Source: Lanius collurio (lineage: Eukaryota; Chordata; Aves; Passeriformes; Laniidae). From it: DNA of 64,000 nt. This document shows positions 11,381 through 23,092 of this stretch, in pieces (position 1 is the stretch's first letter; each line of letters starts with the position of its first letter). Below the pieces are notes generated by a model that ran no database searches, was not told where the DNA came from, and was given only the letters and a program-made list of their open reading frames with translations. The position numbers were made by a program, and so were the translations under genes. The stretch spans positions 9,960,310 through 10,024,309 of the forward strand of contig JACBWW010000015.1 in the NCBI GenBank assembly GCA_020086605.1, written 5' to 3'.

Positions 11381-11580
11381 CATAGAATCACAGAACGGCC
11401 TGCGTTGGGAGCGACCTTAAGGATCGTCTTGTTCCAGTCCCCCTGACATAGGCAGAGACGCCTTCCACTAGACCAGGTTGCTCAGAGCCCCATCCAGCCT
11501 GGCCTAAAACACTTCCAGGGCTTGGGGCATCCACAGTTTCTCTAGGCAACATATTCCAGTGCCTCACCACTCTCACAATG
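11381..11580 (-). mobile_element. CR1 LINE, 200-bp 3' end
   Basis: This begins with catagaatcacagaacgg, then gttgggagcgaccttaagga, gccttccactagaccaggtt, gctcagagccccatccagcc, cacttccagggcttggggca and attccagtgcctcaccactc, the standard order for a reverse-complemented CR1 3' end. It is 5'-truncated in the usual CR1 way. The minus-strand open frame at 11388-11576 is a chance frame inside it. Confidence 0.93.
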
Positions 11581-12747
11581 TGTGTGCAGAGTATTTTTTT
11601 TCTTGTCTTCTTACAGAAGTTTTCCAGTTGGAGAGTTGATATAGTATAGGTTTGGTAGTATTAACATTAAAGGTGTTTCCTATTTTAATGATGGTGAGTG
11701 GAGATGTAATCAAGGGCCAAAGTGAAAAATATCACCGGCAAGATTACTGCATTGACTATAATTTTTCAGAGATAATGTATTTTTTGATTTGCTTGCAGAG
11801 TTATTCTTAATGTCTCTTTTTGATTGCTATAGCTGTATAATAATCTTGTCAATAACCTTGACAATAAGGATAAATAACACATTAGTGTTTCAATACTGTC
11901 TGCTAAAACAAAAACAAACAAAATGCTGTGCTGTCTGGATATTATTTTAGATACTTTTGAGAAAAGAAATCCTCCTGTTTTGAGGACATTAGGCAAAACC
12001 TTGAGGAGGCCAGGCCAAGTGCTAGGTATTATTTTTACACCAGTCATCTCCATGGGTTGCTAGTTCTGAGGAGTGGGAGCATTAGGGACAGCATGTTTGT
12101 AGCCTGGGTTTCTTCCCCCATAAGGCAGTTTGGATAAAGCCTTTGAGCTACCTGTAGCAAGTGGTAAGGAAATCCAGGAGGTGAAAATGAACTGCTGAAT
12201 TTCATTATGGGAATGGTATTGATGAGAACCTGTCACATCAGAAAGTGCTGGGAAAAAAGGGGGATTTCAGGCTGAGTAAATGACTGCTGGTGAACCACCT
12301 TGGTGTCCTGGGGGCTGTCTTGGTCTGGGCTCACTTATCAGAGTCAGTATAAAAAATTGTTATTGTGGAATATGCTACAAAAATAATCTGGACCCAAATA
12401 ATTTGAAGCTGGAGAAACAATTCTGCTTCCCAATGCTGATATGCAGTTTAAGAAAATATCTACCATGCCAGGTTTAGGTAAGGACAGAATAATTAATATA
12501 AGTACATCACTAAAATGTCACATTTTCACAAACAATATTCATATGATCACTGAGTATTTTTGTTTTAATAGCTACCATATTTCAATTTATATAGAAAAAT
12601 ATTTTGTACTGGGATGGAAAGAGCTGAAGGAAAATTTTGGCAAATTAACCAGATGTAAATTATCAGTTTCCACACATAAATTCTTGTAAAGCATAGATGT
12701 TTAATCATGGAAAGCTTATTATCAGAGGGAGAGCAGCTATATGTAAA

Positions 12748-12775
12748 ACTTTACTACTTTCAGTAGTAGTAAAGT
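12748..12775. repeat. Perfect inverted repeat, 10-bp arms
   Basis: actttactac (12748-12757) is the exact reverse complement of gtagtaaagt (12766-12775), with an 8-base loop between them. Confidence 0.9.
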
Positions 12776-13300
12776 ACGAGCCAGCATTCAAATCCTGAAT
12801 ATAAAAAGAAAAACCAAAAAACCTAGGCTGAGAGCAGTGAATGCAGTTTTAAAATTACCCTTATTAAGAATCTGCTATTCAAACATCTTGATTTAACTAA
12901 AATTTTACAAACTTCCATTTTCTGTGAATCACTATGAGCCCTTCCATTAATTCACATGGCCGGTTGAAGTCTGAGTGGGATGTAGCTCTGAAGAAACATC
13001 ATCCCTCTTCCTGTGATTTCTGAGGGATCCTTTCAGGACTAACAGTAAGTGTCAGAAATTGTTTCTGATCTTCTTTTACTACTGATATTCGTTTCTTCCG
13101 TTTAAGGTACTAATTTTGTCTCATGAGAGAACAGAGATGAGGGGCAGAATCATGCCCCATATGAGCATAATTTTTTGAGTTGGGTAATGATGGCTGCTGC
13201 AGAAAAGTGTGTCCTGGCTCATGCTGCATCGAATATATTTGGACTCTTCGTTCTTGGACCAGGTACTGTCAGTGCAGCCTGCAGGAAGAAAGGAACAACT

Positions 13301-13404
13301 AAATAATAATAGTAACAATTTTATAATTAATTAATTGATAGTATTTATTATATAATAAATTATATATAATAATATAGTAATAATATAATTAATTATATTA
13401 ACAA
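13301..13404. repeat. AT-rich low-complexity tract
   Basis: About 100 bases are made almost only of A and T, in taat, ataat and ttaattaa words. The tract is partly self-complementary. It looks like an impure AT microsatellite. Confidence 0.9.
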
Positions 13405-15620
13405 ACAGTGGTGCATCTGAACTGTTATCCATTAAGGCCCAATTAAACTGCAACATTCAAACACAATTTTTGTCAGCTGGTAAAAACTAATGCTGTATTA
13501 TATTTCTGAATATAACATAAAATTATGATGGCAGAAATGGCATGTAAATGCTGCAGAGTAAAAAGATCCAATGAAATAGGTGCAAATAGTCCAAGCTGAT
13601 AAATGCTTAGTTTAAGAAGAAAAAAGATCTTAAAATTGCAGAACTGGTACTAACACAGCAAATGAGAGTCCTGTGTGGTTAGGAGGAAAAGACATAGGAA
13701 ACACCCAATATGATTAAAGGGAATTTAAATTTAAACTTTATGTACTTAGAGGAAGGTATTTGGGGACTGAAGTAATTCTTTTTCATGATAATCAGAAAAT
13801 GTAGTCAGCTAATTAACTTTTGTCCTCACGCTATGTTGAAAAAACTAGAAAACAATATTTTTGTAAGCTCTAGAGTCTTAAGTAATTAAAAACCATGTTA
13901 GACCTCTCCAGTACCCCTTATAAATAAAGACATAATATTGAATTCAAGAACTTCAGAACTGAATCTATTAGAGAGCAGCAGCAATTTATTTTAGGGGCTT
14001 TCCTGATAATAAATAGCATTATTAGGTTTTTTTTTTCCATGGCCTCTTTCTTAGTAAACTTACTCTAGATGCTGCTGGATATCTACTTAGCTTGTTTCCT
14101 ATATTCCTAATCAGAAAAATGCATGCCACACCATGCTCTTCCTAATGTTTGATGTACACAGCATTATGGAGATTTGACACATCATCATCCATAGCAATGA
14201 ACTTTCTAATTTCAACTCTCATACACAGGTCTGTTCAGATTGCAGTCTGTAAACAAATTCTCACTTTTATTGTCCCTTTTGATTAACTTCAAAGTTATGA
14301 ATACTGCTCTGTGAGGTGTTTGAGACACTCATTTTGATTTTTTACAAACTCAAAAATCTTTGCTTTGGTGGACTCAATGTGGTTACATAAAAGAAAAAGA
14401 TTTTCAATTTTTTTGTCAGATCATTGTTACAGGGTCTTTTTGTTTTTTCTTCAGTTTAATGTTAAATGACTTACCTTGCTACTAGCTAATCTTTTGGGTT
14501 TTTTTCTTCATTAATCAGCTATTTGAACTCAATTCCCAGGGTGTTTTTTAAAAAGTCTTAACTACTATGTCTAGGCTCTACTCACTAGACTGATGCCCTA
14601 CATGTTTATGGATCATTGATGAATCTCCTGGTACCTTTGGAAAACAACCAACATCTGTTTTTCATTACTCCCCTGTGAACTGAAAGCTGTGAGGATATGC
14701 ATTTGTTCTTGGCTTGAAGCTTATTGCTGCTTATTACAAGATGCTGAGAATCAAACTTCTCCAAAGACTTGAGAGAAAAATGTCGTAGCTTTGTTTTCTT
14801 TCAGGCTCTGATGAAAGAGTGGTCATATCTAAGCTTGAGAAGGATGTTAAAATGACATTCAACCTTCAAAAAATTAAAATTAAAGCTGTGGATAGTAGTA
14901 CTACACTATTTTGGATTCATTCCAAAATTAGTGTCCTAAGTTTGTTATTATTTGGTGTTGCAAAGTTTGGGAAAAATAGAAATGCAACAACTGCTATATT
15001 TAATACAGCCAGTTTACTCTGCCTGGCCTCAATAGCTGCCTGTCTTCTGCTGTGGGCAGCATGGAAATGGAAAGTTAACAACAGTTTTGGTTTTTTTCTC
15101 CACTCTCTAAAGATGAAGTCTGTTGTGGCAAATGCAAATTTATCTTTTTCAATGGGTAAGAAGTGATGATTTTATTTTTTATGTCTATTGTAGTGCTGAT
15201 ATATTGAAAAAGTAACAAAATCACTTAGTTTCACTGGATTTTACATATGCAAATCATTCAACATAATCTGTTCCTGTGAGATTTTGCTCAAAGTAAGTCT
15301 CTCTAGAATCTTTTCCCTCTGCAGCTTTGACCACTACTTGAGATTAGAAATGCACCTCCTTCTTGAAAGAAAAAATTCCTTAAAATAGATGTTTTGGTTT
15401 AAGTCTAGCAAACTCAGTTTCAGATATGCTGTCCAAATAATTTTCTTTATTATATTTTTCTATATAGTAGATTCCCATATCTTTAAAAGTCTTTAAGCCC
15501 CACCTTATTGAGGGTGCAAAATAATAACTTTCTTCTTTTACTGGCAAAGTTTTCGTCACAGAAGAGAAGTCAAGAACTTTGTATATTTTTACTTTTTCAA
15601 TATTTCTTTGCAAATAGCAT

Positions 15621-15633
15621 TTTTTTTTTTTTT
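15621..15633. repeat. Poly(T) run
   Basis: A run of T (13-14 bases) sits at the left edge of the following CR1 fragment. Confidence 0.95.
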
Positions 15634-15813
15634 CAGGAATAAGCTCCCCAGGGAAATGGTCACAGCACCAAACCTGTCTGAGTTCAAGAAGTATTTGGGC
15701 AATGGTCTCAGGCACATGGTGTGACTCTTGGGGTATCCTTTGCAGGACCAGGAGTTGGAATTGATGATCCCTGTGGGTCCCTTTCATCTCAGGATACTTT
15801 ATCATTCTCTGAA
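15634..15813 (+). mobile_element. CR1 LINE, 180-bp 3' end, plus strand
   Basis: This has the block order of a plus-oriented CR1 3' end: ggaataagctccccagggaa, tggtcacagcaccaaacctg, a gagttcaagaagtatttggg block, ctcaggcacatggtgtgact, a ccaggagttggaattgatga block and a ccctgtgggtccctttcatc block. It closes with a decayed version of the terminal attctatg repeats, atactttatcattctctga. A 141-codon minus-strand frame (15380-15805) runs through it antisense and is not a gene. Confidence 0.85.
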
Positions 15814-17160
15814 ATCTTTAGTGTCCTTTTCCTCATCTGAGGAATGCAATACATTTGCATCTATGTAGGATGTTGGTTACATGTTTGCAGATGACTTATT
15901 GATACATCCTAGAAATTTTTAGAACAATTAGCTTTATACTTTGCTGAATTACTCTTTTTGCCACCTTGCTATCAGTAAAGTGTTAAAATTTTGATGCTAA
16001 GTATCTGCAGCACTAGGGGGTCAATTCTAACACCACCATCAGTGTGCTTTTCCACTTCAAGAAATTTAGAAAATGAGTATGCTTACAGAGCTATAAAATA
16101 CTCAGAGCTGCTTAATTTCACTTTGCTTTGACCCTAGAAGGCAGATTTTCTGCCAGGGCTCCCAGACTGCACAGTCAAATTCCAATTAGAAGATATGCTT
16201 ATATAGTAAGGCAATTATCTTGACTATTTCAAAGAGTAAAGTTTCAATTTCTGGTGCACAGGAGGGTATTTCTTGGTCTAGGTGTACTGATTTTTCTCCA
16301 TATTCAGGTATATTAACATTTAACAGGTAATGTTCCTTTGGCACTTCAAAAGGAAGTCTGAACTGTCAGAAATGCCTGTATTGTATGACCAGTAAATATA
16401 GATCAGTTCTTTTCTGTATGATATTAACTAGTAAGTAACAGTTCTGCTTGAGACATACTGAGTCTTTGGGGGTCTGGACAGCATAGAAAAACCCAGACAC
16501 AGAAACTGTCACATGCTCTAACAGTCCTATCTTAGGTGACTCCTCATAATGCTGAGGTTTTTTTCCCAGTTGCCACCTATTTTTAGAGACTCTGTTTCAA
16601 GAATGTATTCCACACGTAGATTATTAATGGTGTAACTGCACTACAAAACAGCAGTGTGGTGCAGCAGTATTTTTACTTGACTGCAGCATAAAAGGATAAT
16701 TTAAATTATGATCAGTGTAAGCAAGGCCACATATTTTATACCAAGAGTGATACCCCAAATAATTACCCACATTTTATAACGTGATGAAGAAAGATATTTC
16801 TTTGCTATTAACAAAACTTTAAGATCTTTATGAAGCCTTACTCTGTGTACACATGCATTAAGGATGTGAAAGATAATCCTGTTTAATAAAGGCTTTACTT
16901 TAACCCCAATTTTGTTGGACTCAAAGTATGACAAACTTCAGAAATTATCAGACTCTGTGGACACAGAGTCTTCATGTTCAGCTTAAGTAAAGATCTTTGT
17001 TTCACCTTAAGGCAGGTGCCAACCTTCTGCTTTAGAAATAAGACAGATCAGACAGAATAATTGTTCTCTAATTCTCCAGTACCACCTTTCCATTTTGAAC
17101 ATCCTCATCTTTTAAGTTCTGCCAACTTGCTTCTGGTCATTTACAAGTAAAATAAACGGG
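15814..17160. other. Unique AT-rich non-coding DNA
   Basis: No gene or repeat family is recognised. A CTCF-like match at 16008-16022 is listed separately. Confidence 0.55.
16008..16022 (+). promoter_or_regulatory. CTCF-like motif match
   Basis: The bases cagcactagggggtc fit the CASYAGRKGG part of the known CTCF core. The match is short and unsupported by any other evidence. Confidence 0.2.
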
Positions 17161-17463
17161 AATATGGTGGCTTACTCAAGCTCCTGGAGGTGGCTGGGAG
17201 ACTGCCTGGGTGAGGAGATGGCACAAGCAGCCAGGCTGTCCTGGGAGAAGGAGGAGGAGTTGGCCTAAAGGTAGGCCAAGAAGTGCTCTCAGGGGTCCCA
17301 CGTTGTTTCAGGAGCTGGACCTATTAATGATCATGGCACTCAGTACTAAGCAATGTGCAAGGTCTAACATATAGATCCTGAGGCCAGTAAGTAGCTAGAT
17401 CACCTCTTCAGAGATGTGTCCCAAGTAATTGAGTGGAGGGAATCTATTCACCCACAATTCAAG
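17161..17463 (+). pseudogene. Decayed coding-like segment, possibly endogenous retroviral gag
   Basis: This is a local GC-richer island. One frame (codons beginning at 17161) stays in register for about 100 codons without a frameshift. It is broken by five stops, at 17266, 17272, 17347, 17365 and 17392. The frame contains a charged EEMAQAARLSWEKEEELA segment near 17212-17265 and ends with the uninterrupted DVSQVIEWRESIHPQF near 17416-17463. The style resembles a retroviral Gag fragment, but no zinc knuckle or other diagnostic motif is visible, and five stops in 100 codons is not far from chance. Other possibilities are a processed pseudogene or a non-coding repeat. Nothing here could make a protein. 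Confidence 0.3.
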
Positions 17464-17560
17464 CTTAGTTATTAGTATGTATGGAAATGGGAATTGCTGC
17501 TTCCCATAATGCAAAACTGAAAATTGTTGGAGACCCTGCTCTAAAAAAGAAGACTGAAAT

Positions 17561-17653
17561 AAGGAGGTCAGGTCTCCACTGATCTGAATTAAAAGTCTTT
17601 GGAATTAGATCTTAAAATAAAAACACTAACAGAAGGAGGTCAGGTCTCTACTG
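17561..17653 (+). repeat. 21-bp direct repeat, 72-bp offset
   Basis: aaggaggtcaggtctccact plus g at 17561-17581 recurs with one mismatch at 17633-17653. The sequence between the copies shows little further similarity. Confidence 0.85.
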
Positions 17654-19453
17654 TTCTTATTTAAAAACAGAGAAATAGAAATATATTGCTGGCTAAACAA
17701 AGTTATTAATAGAAATAGGAAGAAGGCACTTAAGCCCCATTTCTCAGTGGAATTTAAATATCTAGTTCTCACTAAAATTCTGTGAGTATTATGCACCAGT
17801 AAAAAAGACCAGAGAGGATATGGACAATGTTCTTCAAATCAATTACTATTTTTATTTTCTTTCTTCCTAAGAGTTTCTTTAGAATGTAAACATTTTTAAT
17901 TTTATCCTTTTTCTGTAGCACCCAGAAGACTAATATTTTCTCATGCTTTTATATGCCTCTTGACAAACATCCCAAAATTACTCCCAAACTTCTTTTTTCA
18001 GCTAGAAAACTGTAACAGGTTGCAGATTATTTTTTAACTACAGAACAATGTTCACAAAAATTCAATCTTTTTATAGGAGGATGATAGTAACTAGTGCAGG
18101 TGAATACCCATATGTGTTTTCCTTTTATCTGTTTTCCCACTCGCTTCATAATGTGACTTATTTTAAAAATATTTGTTTTTTTTGAGAGAGGAAGAAAAAT
18201 GAATTGCACTAATGCTTTTTCTCAAAACACAATGAAAATGCATCCACATTTGTCTCCTGGAAATAAGGGATGCTGAAACCCTTTCACAGCAGGTTTAAGG
18301 TATGATTTTGTCTTGAACCTCCTGTCTTTGTAGCATATTCTGGAATGAGAAAAATAATAATGTAACAGATTGTGAGAGCCTGTAATCAACAGGTCAGAAA
18401 GCCACCTGTAATAATAAGATTTAGAGTTGACATAAGCATTGTTTTGTAAGATAAACAAAACTTTCAGAGAAGAAAGTCCATCTTGATCTTCTTTATTATT
18501 ACTGATCTTTCATTAACACATAGGAAGATTTCTTACCATTTTAAAAGATGAAAGAAACAGCAAATAATTTTTTGTTGTACTTGAATGTAATGCCTATAAT
18601 AACCAAATTACCTAAAACAGATGTCACTAATTCCACCTTACTATTCTTTTGAACAGCAAAAGATAATGTGTGGTACAGACTTGGGTAATTGTTGACAGTG
18701 CTTTTCTTGATTTTTTTACTGTATTCTTCTGTTTCTATATATTTCACACTTGATTGGAGCAAAGGGTGAGATTATAAATCATTAAAAATTTCTCTGGATT
18801 ATCACCTTCCAATAGCAACTTGCCGGAGTTGAGCAGGGGAAATAAAAGCATCTATGAGGTGGTTTTATTTATTTGCTCCATAAAGCATAATCTGTATTTT
18901 GATGAACCAGTCAGTTCGTAGCAGAATGAGCAATGAATATAAGAGTTCTTAGAACAAATGAAGCTGAAATTACAGGGCCACAGAATTTCCATTCATGCAA
19001 ATAAATAATATCAATATATGTAATGTTTAATCACACATGACATTAAATTGCACAAGATAAAAACTTGAAGATATCAAAATATCTCTCCTATATTTAGTAA
19101 TTCTCCCACAAATAGATAGTTTCTCTGCCTACACAAAATCTTCTATTGCATTTTCTGGCCAGTAGAAGAGCAGGAAAGGGAAGATTGCTGAAAAAAACTT
19201 CAAGCTGTTTGCAGTTCCTATAGGGTATTGAAAAGTGCATTGAGGAAGTTTTTTGAATTCTCAGTAATGTCCAGAATCTGTTATTTCCTCTCTTTCCCTT
19301 TCCCACATACCTTCACATTCACTGTTCATACCCAGAATTCACTGTTTGATATAACTGAAATTTTAATTAACCTTTCACCCATTTTCCATTGTTATCTGTC
19401 TTTAGGGTAGACTTCTTGAAGCTTCTTCTAGTTAGGGTAGAAGATGAGGTGCA

Positions 19454-19486
19454 CACATGTCCAAGTAATAGAAACAAAGCAGAAGT
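19454..19486 (+). repeat. 33-bp dispersed repeat, copy 1
   Basis: This starts cacatgtccaagtaatag and matches 21594-21626 at 28 of 33 positions. All five differences are transitions. The family is unknown. Confidence 0.6.
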
Positions 19487-21593
19487 ACTTATCAAATATA
19501 TTGGTTAATTTAGCTTGATTCTGTGTTTATGTGGGGGAAATGAATGTCTGGCCCCAAATTCTATGAATTCATTTCTATGTTGAGTTATAGTACCCATTTA
19601 ATGACGGAATAAATGTGTCTATTTTATTCTCCACAACAAAACAGTTATAATTCTTAAAAAGGCATCAGTTTGTTTAGTGTGTTTATTCTCTATGCCTGAC
19701 AGAAACTAATGACAATGAAGTCATCAAGCCCACATAAAATCCCTCAGGCACAGTCTTTGTCATTTGTTATTATTTCTTCTAATGCTTTGCAATGAGTGAT
19801 GAAATGGTTTGAAATAACACAAAAGAGGGCTCTGAATTATCTAAAGCTGTCTAATGCAGTTGAGGCTTAGTATTTAAAATTACCTCTTGAATCACTGGAG
19901 ACATTAAATCGGGTGCAAATGCATTTCATGTGTCTGTAATTCTCATAAAGAAAATGTTAGAAGTAAAGCTGAGATGGTTTGGTAACTGCTTGGGAATCTG
20001 AAAGACTAAGGAGAAGATAATTTCTTGCATTATTTATCAAGTGTAAAATTGTGGAGAAAATCTTACTCTTCAAAAAGGAATTGCATTGAATATTTTTAAA
20101 TAGCAGTAAGAAAATGGTTTTGGAGTGAAATGTTGATGCTCCTCAGGAGTTTATTTTTTAATGGAGAGAGTAGGTTTTTATGAGTCTGTTTTGTTTTTTT
20201 TTTGTTCTAAATTGATTTAATTACTTGAGATTTTGTGTTCTGTTCCACTGAGTAAATTTCTCAAGGCCTTTAATTGCTGAGTAGAGTGACTGCTATGTGG
20301 CACGAAGAAATGGGCCTGTTAAATTTTCAGACTGTTGATTTGCAAGTAAGTTCATGAAAAGAATACAATGTTTTTAGCAACGCACTTTTTAAATTCTGGC
20401 TCCCCTCACTGTACTTTTCAAGTGCATGTTATCAATTATTTTTCACTTGACTATACTCTGCCCTCAAGCAAAAGCAACTGAACCAGCAAATCTCTCAATT
20501 ATTCTGCCAGTTGTACCCCAGTTTCTTCTGTAGATTTGCCAACGTGTCTGCAGCGTGGATCTCAGTGGGTATAGGAGTGCTGTGTTCTGCTGCTTCTCAG
20601 CAGGGAATCATGGTTCTGTCTACAACTGTAGGAACCACTCAGACTGCCATTCTGCTGAATCTTAAAGAGGAATGCAGGTGGTGTGTGTGCAGGTGGGAGG
20701 TGGACACACAACAAAAGAAAAGCAATACTGAAAAAAAAATGGCTAAACTTCTGAGGGTGCTTTCAGGTACACAGCTCTTGTTAACAGGTGCTGTTTCTCC
20801 AAGTACAGTATTTAATTTCAGATAATGAAAATAAAGATGAATTTATTTTGCTAACCTTCTCTGAATATAGTTACTGATATATAATTCATACATCACAACA
20901 AAATGAGCTGCAACAAAAAATAGAAATCAAGAATTTGCTTGTGGTATCTTGTCAAATCTCTCCTTCATCCTGAAGATTAAAAGGAAAAAAGGGAAAGGCT
21001 TATGATTCTCATTTTGGCATTCTGCTTCCTCTACCTTCCCATATTTTGTCATTTCTGGAAGGTAATGCTCTATATATGCATTAAGAAGTTATTCAGGGTG
21101 ACTCGAATCTTCATTTGTTATTAAATTATTTTTTGTCCAGTTCTATCTAATATTTTTTGCTGGGAAATACATAGCCTTAGTGGGTTTAGTATTATTTAAT
21201 TATTTTTAATCAGAACTGTTAGGCTATTATTATTGATCTCCTAATTCCCTAACATTCATTTCTGTGGATGGGAGAATCCGTTGAATCCTTAGTTCTGATT
21301 TCAAAAACAGTTGTAAAAATGGTGTCATAACATAGAGCTAAAGCAAGGAAGTTGAAGGATGGAAGTTTAAGGTGTGATATGGTATTATAAAAATTGCAGT
21401 AGCACATTTCATACATGTCACAGAAAGGTGTTCCTTTTCCTCTTTTTGTGCTATCACCCATAAAAAATGTGACTTTTGGTACTGAGCATCACAGCTTAGG
21501 AAATAGCATAATTCACTGAGGGTTTTTGTATTTTTTGTCCTTCTTCTCTTAATTTTATTGTAGTTGTTTACTTTTGCTGGTCTATAAAACTTG

Positions 21594-21626
21594 CACATGT
21601 CCAAGTAACAGAGGCAGAACAGAAGT
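21594..21626 (+). repeat. 33-bp dispersed repeat, copy 2
   Basis: This starts cacatgtccaagtaacag and pairs with 19454-19486 in the same orientation. Flanking similarity is weak, so the pair may be the residue of an old interspersed repeat. Confidence 0.6.
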
Positions 21627-22852
21627 GTGTATTTGTATTGTGACTAACTCGGTCCAAAGAGACCTCCCTTACCCAAAAAACTGATAAGAGATTAGATCTT
21701 TTCAGATGGCAAAGCAATCTATTGAGCATATTATGTGATAATATTTATACTGAGAAATTGCTTCCTGAAGAGACTGCAAAATCCCTCATGTACTCAGGTG
21801 TCATGTATTTCCTAACTTAACAATGTGATTTCCTGGATTTAGAAGTAACTGCTGTCAGATTTGTAGAAAAAATTGCTATGGTAAGGCAAAGCAGTCACCA
21901 ATTTATTTACTAGTGGAGCTAAAAAATGTAAATCTATTTTATGGTAAAAAAAAGAACCCTCTAGTTAAGTTATGTGAAACTACTTGTTTTGCAACTGAGG
22001 AAAGAAATTTTTTTGCAATGTATATAACACAATTATTTTGAATTCTTCTGAATTAGTTTCAAAAATTTAAGAAAATATTAAAGAAGGTTGAGTTCTTTTT
22101 AAAATAAGGTGTTATCTTCCAGCTATCATGGCCCAGTGTAATTCTGTACAGAGAAGGGAATTTGTGGGAAATTTTATCTCTATTTAAATGCCTTTTTTCT
22201 GCCTACTTCTGTTCTGATTTGTTTACAGTTGCAGGCCCCTTAAGATGCATCCAGTAGGAGTTCGGATTAAATATGAGGTTTAAAAAAATTACTTGCAAGT
22301 TGTAGTTTTATAAGCCATTAGTGAAACTGTAAGCACAGATATATGGATGCATGGAAATATGGACAAGTACCTGAATTCTCACTAGGATGAAACAACAAAG
22401 TGTGATAATGTGAAGTATCATATGTATATTGCTTTCGTTGTTTTGTCAGATAATATTTACAGGTACTTGTTCTTGTCACCATCCCTATAAGATCTGTACA
22501 ATGTTGTCAGTTATGGATTGTTTTCTTAGTGTAAAATAATCTTAATTTGTCATCTAGCAGTGTTGTTCAGAAAAAGTTTCCAAGTGAGAAATATTTAAAT
22601 GACTTTATAACTTGTTTATTTTAAATACTAAGCTTATTTACTCCACTTCTCAAGCTTTTGGATTCAGTGTTTGTAAGGTTTAGACAACCCTTGGAGAATT
22701 CTAAGACTGCACATTCTTCATGAAAATGTATGCTGTTAACTTTATTACTGCTTAATTAACTGATGATTTGTTAATAGAAGGAAATTATTAATGCTTTCTC
22801 AGAGGAATGAAAAAATGCTCTAGCCACTTATTCTGAATTTAGTAACTACCGG

Positions 22853-22860
22853 TGACGTCA
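22853..22860. promoter_or_regulatory. Full palindromic CRE-type octamer TGACGTCA
   Basis: A perfect TGACGTCA preceded by accgg puts two CpGs within 12 bases of otherwise CpG-poor DNA. CREB/ATF factors are known to bind this octamer. There is no evidence of a promoter beside it. Confidence 0.3.
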
Positions 22861-23032
22861 GAATAAAAATCAGCACTCCCAAATGGATTTTTATTACTTG
22901 GGCAAAATTGAAAAGCTGTAATTAATTGTACTTTTTTATCAGTAGTACAACATAAATATGTGAATTATAAATTGATAAAAAACCTTTGTAAACCTTGGAT
23001 GTCTTATCCTGCAGCCTTGCCAGAACTATGCC

Positions 23033-23092
23033 AAAAAAAAAAAAAAGGCAGGGAAAAATGTAAAATGTTTGTGGTTTTTTTTTTTTTTTTTT
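23033..23092. repeat. Poly(A)14 and poly(T)18 pair
   Basis: An A run at 23033-23046 and a T run at 23075-23092 are 28 bases apart and can pair as an inverted repeat. Confidence 0.95.

Larger units (their letters stand above)
11581..15619. other. Unique AT-rich non-coding DNA
   Basis: No gene is recognised. The stretch includes a 10-bp-arm hairpin at 12748-12775 and an AT-only low-complexity tract at 13301-13404, both listed separately. A 115-codon plus-strand frame at 14819-15166 has no recognisable domain and is treated as chance. Confidence 0.5.
17464..22852. other. Unique AT-rich non-coding DNA
   Basis: No gene is recognised. Small features inside are a 21-bp direct repeat (17561/17633) and a 33-bp diverged repeat pair (19454/21594), listed separately. 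A region around 20460-20830, with a 104-codon frame at 20511-20825, is slightly GC-richer but shows no domain. Confidence 0.5.

Noticed and set aside
14819..15166. 115-codon plus-strand frame with a hydrophobic segment
   Set aside because: No recognisable family, AT-driven codons, no splice or promoter context. A frame of this length is possible by chance in 64 kb.
15380..15805. 141-codon minus-strand frame
   Set aside because: Nearly half lies antisense to the CR1 3' end at 15634-15813, and the rest is AT-rich chance sequence.
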